This document shows positions 14,677-23,337 of a stretch of 64,000 nt of DNA, one piece after another. This stretch comes from CAZQFV01 sp964592645 (GTDB lineage: Bacteria > Chloroflexota > Chloroflexia > DTKN01). The notes below the pieces were generated by a model that was not told where the DNA came from, did no database searches, and saw only the letters and a program-made list of their open reading frames with translations. The stretch lies in NCBI GenBank assembly GCA_964592645.1, contig CAZQFV010000002.1, positions 1 to 64,000 of the forward strand, written 5' to 3'. Position 1 is the stretch's first letter, and each line of letters starts with the position of its first letter. The position numbers and the translations under genes are program-made.

Positions 14677-16974
14677 TTACGGCCCTTCCAGCCCCATTCT
14701 GCTGAACCCCACGCTGACGGCCCGCGGGTCGTCCCCGGCTCCGACCTCCCGGGGGACGTCGTACCCGTCGGCGCGCAACTCCAGGCGCGTCTCGCCGGCC
14801 GGCAGCGCCAGGGTGAGGCTGTACGGCTGCAGCGCCGTGCTCACCTCCAGGGTGCTCACCGTCTGCCCGTCGCGCACAATCTCCAGCCTGCGGGGGCGCA
14901 GGAAGCCGACCGCCTGGAACGACAGGGTCGTTGTCTGCGCCTCCGGGGCGATGAGATAGGCTACGGCGCGGTCCCGGTCCATCCAGCGGAACGGTCCCCA
15001 GGGCTGCTCCTCCACCTCGTGCCAGCCGCTGCCCAGGGCGATGAAAGGCTCTATGGAGCCCTCCGGCACCGGGTAGGCTTCCAGCTCGCCGTCGGCATAG
15101 GCCGGCTGCTCCGCGGCCAGTACCTCCTGGACGAGCTGCCGGGTCCCCGCCCATTGGCCCTGTTCTTCCAGCCGGCCCCGTTCCAGGACGATGTAGCCGA
15201 CATGGTAGTGATGCAGCACCGAGGCCGCCAGCGGACGCCAATCGTCGTAGGTGATGTCGCGCTCCCCCAGGCCGGCCAGTTGCCGTAGGAAGGGAGCGCC
15301 GCCGAAGTTGAAGAGGGGGTCGCCGCGCGAGATATAGCCGCGGAAGGAGTCCTTGCCATGCACCGTTTGGTCGAGCATCCAGTGGGTGTAGTACCACTGC
15401 GAGTTGGGGCGTTGTAGGGGCAGTTCGAGGAGGGCATACTGCCGGGGGTCGGCGGCGAGCTGTCGGTAGAAGGGGTTGACGACAGCGGGGGTCAGGGGGT
15501 AGGGTGCGGGGAGGTAGTCGAGGGCGATGAGGGCCAGGAGCAGGACCGCCGGGGCGGAGTGGCGGAGCGCCGGGCGGCCTTTCTTCTTGAGTGCAGTGGT
15601 TCGCTGCGCCCGGGCAGCCCCTTGGCCGGTCCCCTTTTGCCCCAGTAGCGCCGCCGCGCCCAGCCCCACCAGCACCGCCAGCCCCAAATGCGCCAGCACC
15701 ACGTAGCGCGAGGGCACGCGGGTGAAGCGTACGATGGGCAGGTAGGCCAGGGACAGGTAGGGCAGCGGGACGCCCGTACGCAGGTTGAACACCTTCAGGG
15801 AGGGGCCCAGGGCCAGGAAGGCAAAGGTCCCCGAGAGGGCCGCCCACAGCGCGCCCCGGCGCCGCTCGCGCCACAGACCGATGCCGGCCAGGACCAGGAC
15901 GACGATGCCCAGGTAGACGATGCCCTCGGCGGTGTTGCCGTCGGCCAAGGGGTCGGTCCAGCGGGAGAAGGCCTTCCCCCACAGCGGCTGCAGCGGGGAG
16001 GGCAGGAAGAAGGCCGCCAGGTCCGCGCCCATCGTCGTGCTGAAGGAGAGCGGCTCCTCCAGGTAGGCCGCCTGGCGGGACTGGCGCAGCATCGGCACCA
16101 GCAGCGGGCTCAACGCCAGGGCCGCGGCCAGGAAGCCGCCCCCCACCGCGAGCGCCCCATGCAGCCAGGCCTTCCAGGGGCGCCGGCGCAGCAGCGCCTC
16201 CCCCAGCGTCCAAGCCAGGAAGAACCCGGCCAGCAGGACCATGTAGAGCGGGTAGTACCAATCGATGAGCATCGCCGCCAGCCAGGAGAGGGCGACCCCC
16301 AGGGCCGGCCGCCAACCCGGCCGGCGCACCGCCCGCCAGGCGAAGAGGGCGAAGAAGGGCAGCGTCTCGGTGCTGATCAGGCTGAGGTGGCCCAGCAGGT
16401 GCACGCTGCGGTAGGGGGCCAGGGTAAAGGCCGCGCCGGCGACAAAAGCCGCCAAGTAGTGGGGGATACGGGGCGCGCCTCCGGGGGTTGCGGGGGAGTG
16501 AAACGCGACACCGGAAGCGCTTTCCGATGCCTGTGCTACGGGCGCAGGGCGCAGCGCCTCCAGCGCCAGCAGAAAGGTGCCGTAGCCGGAGAGGACGCCG
16601 GCCAGCAGGACGATCCAGTTGTAGGCGGCGACGTAGCCGCCCAGGAAGCGCGCCGGCAGCGCCACCAGGCTGTGCAGCGGGCTGAGGGTGTGGAAGAGGA
16701 GCGATGTGCCCAGGGGGTAGTACTGGGCGGTGGTGAAGTAGAGCGGCCGGCCATGGAAGAACGCCTGGTCGAACCACCAAAAGTTCCATAGGTACTGCCA
16801 GGAGTCGGTCCCCTCCCCCGGTAGGGCGGTGCGCAGGTGCAGCGCCAGCGGCCAGGTGAAGAGGATGGTCAGCAGGATGTACCCTCCCACGGCCACCAGG
16901 TGCGCGCCCCACTTCTGCACGGCTGCCCGGTCGGCAATTCGAAATCCGCAATTCGAAATTCGAATTGCCATCAT
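14677..16974 (-). CDS. GT-C-like multi-pass membrane protein
   Basis: A 765-residue integral membrane protein with about ten hydrophobic segments in the first 520 residues and a C-terminal soluble region of beta-strand character (about 520-765). The first loop carries EGTDSWQYLWNFWWF, and a late loop carries RFTRVPSRYVVLAHLGLAV, patterns seen in YfhO-like and other putative GT-C glycosyltransferases of bacterial surfaces. The first ATG overlaps the upstream stop as ATGA. The opening residues (MMAIRISNCGFRIAD) are encoded by an AT-rich palindromic repeat, so the true start may lie further in. A role in glycan or lipid-linked sugar transfer is inference. Confidence 0.75.
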   Translation of the reverse strand: MMAIRISNCGFRIADRAAVQKWGAHLVAVGGYILLTILFTWPLALHLRTALPGEGTDSWQYLWNFWWFDQAFFHGRPLYFTTAQYYPLGTSLLFHTLSPLHSLVALPARFLGGYVAAYNWIVLLAGVLSGYGTFLLALEALRPAPVAQASESASGVAFHSPATPGGAPRIPHYLAAFVAGAAFTLAPYRSVHLLGHLSLISTETLPFFALFAWRAVRRPGWRPALGVALSWLAAMLIDWYYPLYMVLLAGFFLAWTLGEALLRRRPWKAWLHGALAVGGGFLAAALALSPLLVPMLRQSRQAAYLEEPLSFSTTMGADLAAFFLPSPLQPLWGKAFSRWTDPLADGNTAEGIVYLGIVVLVLAGIGLWRERRRGALWAALSGTFAFLALGPSLKVFNLRTGVPLPYLSLAYLPIVRFTRVPSRYVVLAHLGLAVLVGLGAAALLGQKGTGQGAARAQRTTALKKKGRPALRHSAPAVLLLALIALDYLPAPYPLTPAVVNPFYRQLAADPRQYALLELPLQRPNSQWYYTHWMLDQTVHGKDSFRGYISRGDPLFNFGGAPFLRQLAGLGERDITYDDWRPLAASVLHHYHVGYIVLERGRLEEQGQWAGTRQLVQEVLAAEQPAYADGELEAYPVPEGSIEPFIALGSGWHEVEEQPWGPFRWMDRDRAVAYLIAPEAQTTTLSFQAVGFLRPRRLEIVRDGQTVSTLEVSTALQPYSLTLALPAGETRLELRADGYDVPREVGAGDDPRAVSVGFSRMGLEGP
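16933..16969. repeat. AT-rich palindromic element at a gene start
   Basis: Arms GGCAATTCG (16933-16941) and CGAATTGCC (16961-16969) enclose repeated TTCGAA words. It is sharply AT-richer than its surroundings and encodes the start of the GT-C-like protein. It looks like a mobile or dispersed palindrome. Confidence 0.6.
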
Positions 16975-17456
16975 GCCTTGTACCCAATCTTGCGCAGGAA
17001 CTCTTTCCGCCAGCGGATGTCCTCTTCGCCCTCGATGCCCTGCGTCTTGATTCCGTCGACCACGCCGAGGATGCCGCGGCCCTGCTCCGTCTCGGCCAGG
17101 ATCACCTCCACCGGGTTGGCCGTGGCGCAGTAGATGCCGCAGACCTCGGGCACGGCCTTGACGGCGTTGAGCACGTTGACCGGGTAAAAGCCGCTGCCCA
17201 GGAAGAGGATGAAGGAGTGGCCGGCCGCCAGTGCCAGGGCGTTCTTCCTGGCCAGCTCCACCAGGGCCTCGTCGGTCCCGCTCCAGCGGACCAGGGCCTT
17301 GCCCGACGATTCGCAAAAGGCCAGGCCGAAGCGGATGCCCGGCACGGCCGTCACCAACGCCTCGTGGATGTCCTCGACCGTCTTGATAAAGTGGCTCTGG
17401 CCCAGGATAAAGTTGATCTCCTCCGGCTTCTCGATGCGCACGACTCGCAGTTCCAT
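16971..17456 (-). CDS. Adenosine-specific kinase family protein (PF04008)
   Basis: A 161-residue single-domain protein of the Adenosine_kin (DUF355) family, known mainly from archaea and thermophilic bacteria; a crystal structure of an archaeal homologue led to the adenosine-specific kinase name. Characteristic stretches are INFILGQSHFIKTVEDIHEA, GIRFGLAFCESSGKALVRW and IYCATANPVEV. Length is full. The ATG has AAGGAGG 6 nt upstream and a perfect TTGACA-17-TATAAT promoter. It heads a three-gene operon with the GT-C-like and CinA-like genes; why these are together is unclear. The enzymatic function of the family is weakly established. Confidence 0.9.
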   Translation of the reverse strand: MELRVVRIEKPEEINFILGQSHFIKTVEDIHEALVTAVPGIRFGLAFCESSGKALVRWSGTDEALVELARKNALALAAGHSFILFLGSGFYPVNVLNAVKAVPEVCGIYCATANPVEVILAETEQGRGILGVVDGIKTQGIEGEEDIRWRKEFLRKIGYKA

Positions 17457-17492
17457 AGCAACCTCCTTCGGGGTGCCCGGCTCGACGGCTTC

Positions 17493-17521
17493 ATTATACG
17501 CGGTCGGGAAGGGGCTGTCAA
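17493..17521 (-). promoter_or_regulatory. Promoter of adenosine-kinase-family operon
   Basis: A perfect consensus: TTGACA (17521-17516), 17 bp, TATAAT (17498-17493) on the minus strand. Its -35 lies 6 bp from the -35 of the divergent kinase promoter. Confidence 0.85.
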
Positions 17522-17527
17522 AAGCTC

Positions 17528-17556
17528 TTGACGTTCCCCCTTACCCCGGCTATAAT
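17528..17556 (+). promoter_or_regulatory. Promoter of Ser/Thr kinase gene
   Basis: Plus-strand TTGACG (17528-17533), 17-bp spacer, TATAAT (17551-17556). With a start near 17563 the mRNA has a leader of about 30 nt containing GGAGG before the GTG. Confidence 0.85.
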
Positions 17557-17594
17557 GCCTATAGGTGATTCCCCCGCCGAACGGAGGCCGGCCT

Positions 17595-19226
<1,632 letters not shown>

Positions 19227-19298
19227 TCAAGAGCGGCCTTGGGGAGTTATGCCAATCGTGATTTGCAAGGGCTGGCCTACCGCCGTTGAAACATCCGG

Positions 19299-19368
19299 CT
19301 ACGAGAAAGCCCCTTCGGGGCTGTGGGCGACGGGCCAAACAGTCCCCGCAAGGGGCTCCATCTCGTAG
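19299..19368. other. Candidate structured RNA or terminator with alternative pairing
   Basis: CTACGAGA (19299-19306) pairs with TCTCGTAG (19361-19368), and AGCCCCTT (19308-19315) pairs with AAGGGGCT (19350-19357), forming a long helix. The same AGCCCC can instead pair with GGGGCT at 19317-19322 in a tight hairpin. It lies in the 222-nt gap between the kinase gene and the convergent membrane-protein operon. Strand and function are unknown; I match it to no known RNA family. Confidence 0.5.
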
Positions 19369-19448
19369 ATGAGGCGCGCTATCGAACTATGTAAAGGTCC
19401 GATACCTGCCGGCGAGCTTGGTGCCTATAGGTCGCACGGCCGTGTTTC

Positions 19449-19829
19449 CTATTCGCTCGTCCATCGATAATACATAAACCCAGGGACAAAGGCCAGGATC
19501 GCGGCCACCCACATCCCGAAGAAAGAGATGGTGCGGAAGAGCCATAGCTGCGGCAGGATATCGGGATGGCCGATGGCGGCCTGGGGGTTCAGGAAGTGCG
19601 GGTAGATGACCGCGCTGACATAGTAGTGCGGCAGCGTAAAGGTCAGGATCAGGATCCAGCCGGCGATGCGCACCCAGGTATCCAGGGGCGGGCGCTGCAG
19701 CATCTCCAGCAGTTTGCCCAGGATACGGGCGTACCAGAAGAGGACGATGCCCAGCAGCACGAACCCGATGTCCAGGAAGAGAGCCGGCATCGGCAGCCAA
19801 ATTGCGTATTGCGAACTGAACCACGACAT
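19449..19829 (-). CDS. Small membrane protein of the Roadblock-MglA operon
   Basis: A 126-residue protein with three or four hydrophobic helices, for example FLDIGFVLLGIVLFWYARIL and the C-terminal MWVAAILAFVPGFMYY. No family motif is recognised. It is the last gene of the minus-strand operon and begins 3 nt after the lamin-tail gene stop, so the two membrane proteins are probably translated together and may form a complex. Its conservation next to the GTPase module would be worth testing. It ends 222 nt from the convergent kinase gene. Confidence 0.7.
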   Translation of the reverse strand: MSWFSSQYAIWLPMPALFLDIGFVLLGIVLFWYARILGKLLEMLQRPPLDTWVRIAGWILILTFTLPHYYVSAVIYPHFLNPQAAIGHPDILPQLWLFRTISFFGMWVAAILAFVPGFMYYRWTSE

Positions 19830-19832
19830 AGC

Positions 19833-20837
19833 CTAACCCTCCAGGATGCTTCGGGCGCGCTGTAGGAAGACGAACACCAGAACCGTGCACAGCACCGCCG
19901 AAACGAACAGGACGACAAAGCCCAGCCATTTCTCCGTGTCGTTCATCGATCCGCGGGCCAGGAACCCATACCCCTGGACAAAGTTGTAAAAGAGGATGCC
20001 CGAGGGCGCCACCAGCATCGCTTGCCAGAAGGTCCGCTGCTGGGTCAGCGCTTCGAAGCGGCGGGCGATGAGCGCCACGTAGATGAAGGCGATCCACAAT
20101 AGCAGCCCGCCGGCGAAGGAGGCCACGTTGGTCCAGTCGATGAAGAGCGCCTGGGCGGCCCGTGTGGCGCTGGGCTGGTTCACCGTGCCGGGCGAGGGGA
20201 AGGGCTGGCGCACCCAGTCGGCGGGAATCTCGCGGTCCATGCCCACGGGTCGCCGCTCCAGCGAGTTGTCGGCCTGCATGGCCTTGTTCTTGTCGAATAT
20301 CCAGCCGGCGCCGGCGGGCAGGGCCGGGTTGGCCCACAGTTTCACGTCGGCCGGGGCCGTGCCCTTGGCCGTCGGGTCGCCCCAGTTGACATGGTCAACC
20401 GCGTCGCCGTTCTGATTGCGCAGCACGACGAAACCGTCGCGCAGGTCGATGGCGCTCCAACTGGCCGGAGAGACCACGAGCCCCGGGTAGCCGGGGTAGT
20501 CGGCCAGGAATTGCGATGTCGAGGCCGCGACGATGGCATAGCCGTTGGACGGCAGGGCGATCGGCGGCAGGGTCATGTAGACGCCGGCCACCGTCTCCAG
20601 CGACCAGTTCTCCAGCTTCTGCCAGTCGGCGGTGCGGTTGTACAGCTCCACCCACTGGTGCGGCGCCGGGTTCGGGGACAGGAAGGCCGGGTAGACCTCG
20701 TTGATGACCACGGCCGTCCTGGTCTCGGCCTCCGGGCGCTGCAGCCGCGGGCCGTAGAAGGCGATGATCACTCCGATCACGCCGGTGACGACGATGATGA
20801 TGATCGCCTCGATCACGAATCGGTAACGTTGGAGCAT
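19833..20837 (-). CDS. Membrane protein with lamin-tail (LTD) domain
   Basis: A 334-residue protein. An N-terminal helix (about 8-28; IEAIIIIVVTGVIGVIIAFY) anchors an extracytoplasmic lamin-tail domain (about 42-170) with VVINEVYP, QWVELYNRT and DLRDGFVVLRNQNGD, typical of bacterial LTD domains. Two or three further helices follow from about residue 235 (FAGGLLLWIAFIYVALIA and later). LTD domains are thought to bind surfaces or nucleic acid in secreted proteins; here it is membrane-tethered. It sits 14 nt after the DUF4388 gene in the Roadblock-MglA operon and could be the membrane output or anchor of that module, which is inference. Confidence 0.8.
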   Translation of the reverse strand: MLQRYRFVIEAIIIIVVTGVIGVIIAFYGPRLQRPEAETRTAVVINEVYPAFLSPNPAPHQWVELYNRTADWQKLENWSLETVAGVYMTLPPIALPSNGYAIVAASTSQFLADYPGYPGLVVSPASWSAIDLRDGFVVLRNQNGDAVDHVNWGDPTAKGTAPADVKLWANPALPAGAGWIFDKNKAMQADNSLERRPVGMDREIPADWVRQPFPSPGTVNQPSATRAAQALFIDWTNVASFAGGLLLWIAFIYVALIARRFEALTQQRTFWQAMLVAPSGILFYNFVQGYGFLARGSMNDTEKWLGFVVLFVSAVLCTVLVFVFLQRARSILEG

Positions 20838-20851
20838 CGCTCACCACCTCC

Positions 20852-21685
20852 TCACTTTTTCTGGATGCCGCTCTCCCAGACGCCGTCCCCAAAGATCTGC
20901 CGGGCACGGGTCCGCATGTCCTCGACCAGCCGCTTGGCCCGAGAGGGACCCACCAGCAGCGAGATCGAGCGCTCGAAGCCGCTGCAGATCGCCAGCACCT
21001 GGGCGGGTTCGGCGTCGCCCTTGGGGTCCACCCCCTGGCGGCGAAAGGCGTCCTCGAGCAGCACTCTTGCCGAGTGTCCCAGGTTGTCCATGGCGATGCG
21101 CCCCAGTTCATCGAAGAGGCGCTCGCCGACATGGATCTCCTTCTTCTCGATCAGGTTCGATTCCAGCAGCTGGACGATGATCTGGCAGGTGCGGAACTCG
21201 CCCAGGCCGCTGCGATCGGCGATCTCGGCCAGTGTGTTGCGTCCATCCACCAGAGTCAGCACTCGCCACTCCTCGGGGGCCAGGCTGACCTCGGGCTGCC
21301 GGCCGTCTACCGTCATCGCCAGCCCCAGCACCGTGTCCAGCGGCGGGATCCTTTCCTTGATGCTGTTCCACTCGTCAACGCGCCGGATGCCCTCCATGAT
21401 GAGCATCTCGTTGCTGGCGTTGATCTCCCGCGGCGGTAGGTCGGCGGCTTCCTCGAAGATAAAGCTGCCCGACGGCAGGGTAAAGAGCGTGTACAGCGCT
21501 TCTTGGGGGAGAAGGCGGCCGAAACGGGCCGAGATCACCACGCCGTTGCGGAAATAGATCCAGCCTTCGATCTTTTTCCCCTCGAGTTCGCCAGAGATGT
21601 GCACCGCTCCGGTCTGCTTGCTCAGGTCGACCAGCTGGATGATATCTGACAGGCTGAATTCGCTGAGATCGCCTTGGAGCGGCAT
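20852..21685 (-). CDS. DUF4388 (PATAN) domain regulatory protein
   Basis: A 277-residue cytoplasmic protein. The first 110 residues are a DUF4388/PATAN domain: GDLSEFSLSDIIQLVDLSKQ, then a strand pair with GWIYFRNGVVISARFG and ALYTLFTLPSGSFIFEE. A winged-helix-like region follows (LVDGRNTLAEIADRSGLGEF, about 145-190), then a helical tail. PATAN domains occur on response regulators and partner with small GTPases and Roadblock proteins in several phyla. The gene lies between the MglA-type GTPase (48 nt upstream) and the LTD membrane protein, suggesting it is an effector. The partner interaction is not shown by the sequence. Confidence 0.85.
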   Translation of the reverse strand: MPLQGDLSEFSLSDIIQLVDLSKQTGAVHISGELEGKKIEGWIYFRNGVVISARFGRLLPQEALYTLFTLPSGSFIFEEAADLPPREINASNEMLIMEGIRRVDEWNSIKERIPPLDTVLGLAMTVDGRQPEVSLAPEEWRVLTLVDGRNTLAEIADRSGLGEFRTCQIIVQLLESNLIEKKEIHVGERLFDELGRIAMDNLGHSARVLLEDAFRRQGVDPKGDAEPAQVLAICSGFERSISLLVGPSRAKRLVEDMRTRARQIFGDGVWESGIQKK

Positions 21686-21733
21686 CCCGGTCTTCCTCGG
21701 TTCCCCAGGGGAAGCATCGTCTTTTAGAGTCTA

Positions 21734-22324
21734 CTACAGCTTGCTGATGACCAGCTTGCTGATGGCCTTGAGCGTATCGAATACGCCCCGTCCGGAGGAA
21801 GCCACGGCCTCGAACCGCTCCACCAGGTTGCCATCGCTGCCGCGATAGCGCAGGTAGCGGTCGAGGACGGCGGTGGGCAGCGCGTTGGGCAGGTCGCGCT
21901 TGTTGTACTGCAGGACAACGGGAAACTCGGCAAACCGTTTCCCTTGCCGGGTGATGTTGCGCGCCAGCTCCTGCAAGCTGCGGACATTCTCTTCCAACTT
22001 GTTGCGCTGGGAATCGGCTACAAAGACAACGCCGTCGGCCCCGTTCAGGACGGCCACGCGGGTCCGCTCGTAGAGGACCTGTCCGGGAACGGTATAGAGG
22101 TGAAAGCGGGTCTGAAAGCCGCGCACGCGCCCCAGGTCCAGGGGCAAGAAATCGAAGAAGAGCGTGCGTTCTGTCTCCGTGGCGATGGAGAGCAGTTCGC
22201 CCTTGGCCTCGCGGGGGACCTGGCTGTGGATATACTTCAGGTTGGTCGTTTTTCCGCTCAGACCCGGCCCATAATAGACGATCTTGCAGTGGATCTCTCG
22301 AGCTGCAATGTTGATTAACGCCAT
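21734..22324 (-). CDS. mglA: MglA-type small Ras-like GTPase
   Basis: A 196-residue GTPase of the MglA/Gtr-like family. Walker A is GPGLSGKT (residues 19-26), the second switch region is TVPGQVLYERTR (TVPGQ in place of the Ras DxxGQ), and the specificity motif is NKRDLP near 141. Length is typical of MglA. In Myxococcus and Thermus, MglA with Roadblock protein MglB sets cell polarity; here two Roadblock genes lie immediately upstream. The gene ends 48 nt before the DUF4388 gene. A polarity or surface-motility switch is plausible, but Chloroflexota function is unproven. Confidence 0.9.
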   Translation of the reverse strand: MALINIAAREIHCKIVYYGPGLSGKTTNLKYIHSQVPREAKGELLSIATETERTLFFDFLPLDLGRVRGFQTRFHLYTVPGQVLYERTRVAVLNGADGVVFVADSQRNKLEENVRSLQELARNITRQGKRFAEFPVVLQYNKRDLPNALPTAVLDRYLRYRGSDGNLVERFEAVASSGRGVFDTLKAISKLVISKL

Positions 22325-22386
22325 GCTGGCCCCTCTTTACGCTAACACGCTGGCCGCGATCGGCCCACGTCACCCCTTCCCGGGCG

Positions 22387-22881
22387 CTAGTCCCGGAACA
22401 GGAGGTCGATGGTGTCCTCCATGGATGTGCGGAAGCTGGTGCTGATCACTTCGTCTCGCAGCTTGCCTTCCTGGCGCACCCGCTCGAGGATCGACTCCAA
22501 CTCCTCGGTGGCCTTCTTGGTCAGCACCTTGACCAGGCCGATGTGGGTACCCTTGTCAAAGACGATGGCCAGCATCCACTGCTCCTCGACCAGGGCAGTA
22601 AAGATATTCTCGCGTACGCCCTGTTGGAAGAGGACGCGGAAGTCCCGTTCGCGGAGGAGCCGGGCCACTTCGCGCGAGGAGGCAAAGGTCCCGGCCAGCA
22701 GGGCCCCCAGGGCGGTGATGTCCTGACGTTCCACCTGGCCGTAGGAGGCGATCACCTGGCCGCTCTTGTCCAGGAGCATGGCGTGCGTCGCTCCCGTATC
22801 CTCGACCAGGCGGCGCAAGGCCTCGTCGATGGCCCCCTTTTCCTCCAGGGATACGATCAGACTGCTCAAATGAGGTTCCAT
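22387..22881 (-). CDS. Roadblock/LC7 protein (larger, C-terminally extended)
   Basis: A 164-residue Roadblock-domain protein. The core (about 15-125) has VEDTGATHAMLLDKSGQVIA, then a helix rich in Ala and Ser, and the strand ENIFTALVEEQWMLAIVFD, matching MglB-like topology. A C-terminal helical extension (about 125-164) is unusual for minimal Roadblock proteins and may contact the GTPase. It lies 62 nt upstream of the mglA start and 54 nt after the shorter Roadblock gene. By analogy with MglB it could be a GTPase-activating or nucleotide-exchange partner. Assignment rests on fold pattern and context. Confidence 0.85.
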   Translation of the reverse strand: MEPHLSSLIVSLEEKGAIDEALRRLVEDTGATHAMLLDKSGQVIASYGQVERQDITALGALLAGTFASSREVARLLRERDFRVLFQQGVRENIFTALVEEQWMLAIVFDKGTHIGLVKVLTKKATEELESILERVRQEGKLRDEVISTSFRTSMEDTIDLLFRD

Positions 22882-22935
22882 GCGCTTTCCCCCATCTACA
22901 AGCTGAGCTGGCCCTGGCCAGCCGGCCGGCAGAGG

Positions 22936-23301
22936 CTAAATGGCGTTGACTGCGTCGAACATGGCCTGGTGGCAGCGCTTCAGCAGGAAGCGGATGCGCC
23001 CCAGATGGTTGCGGTGGCCGGAAACGATCAGCACCATGGCGTCGGCGCTGATGGGCTCCAGGATCACCAGCCCCGCCTCATACTCCAGGACTGTCTGGAC
23101 CGTGCCGCCTTGACCGATCTCTCGTCCCAGGGCCTCGGCCATCACCAGGCCGTTGCTGGCCACCGCGCAGATAGCGTCGACATCGACATCGGGATCGGCG
23201 ATGCCCTCGATCAACAGCCCGTCGGTGGCTACGACGGCGGCCAGGGTGACCCCCTCCAGGGAGCGAAAGCTCTGCAGCAGTTCACGGATCTCGGCAGTCA
23301 T
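22936..23301 (-). CDS. Roadblock/LC7 protein (short)
   Basis: A 121-residue single Roadblock domain. It shows the family pattern EGVTLAAVVATDGLLIEG, an Ala-rich central helix (CAVASNGLVMAEALGREIG), the paired strands VQTVLEYEAGLVILEPI and DAMVLIVSG, and a final helix. The ATG follows AAGGAGG. It is the first gene of the six-gene operon with the second Roadblock protein, the MglA-type GTPase, DUF4388, LTD and small membrane proteins. Two different Roadblock proteins suggest a heterodimer or separate activator and inhibitor roles, which is inference. A TATAAT lies 30 bp upstream within the mtaB stop region. Confidence 0.88.
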   Translation of the reverse strand: MTAEIRELLQSFRSLEGVTLAAVVATDGLLIEGIADPDVDVDAICAVASNGLVMAEALGREIGQGGTVQTVLEYEAGLVILEPISADAMVLIVSGHRNHLGRIRFLLKRCHQAMFDAVNAI

Positions 23302-23331
23302 GCTGTCCTCCTTCGGTTATGACCCTTCTGC

Positions 23332-23337
23332 ATTATA
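23332..23337 (-). promoter_or_regulatory. Possible -10 box of the Roadblock-MglA operon
   Basis: A perfect TATAAT on the minus strand overlaps the mtaB stop codon, 30 bp before the first Roadblock ATG. No convincing -35 is present at 16-18 bp, so the promoter may need an activator. Confidence 0.4.

Noticed and set aside
19280..19300. GTTGAAAC-like word resembling the end of a CRISPR repeat
   Set aside because: It occurs once only; there is no second copy at spacer distance and no cas gene in the window.
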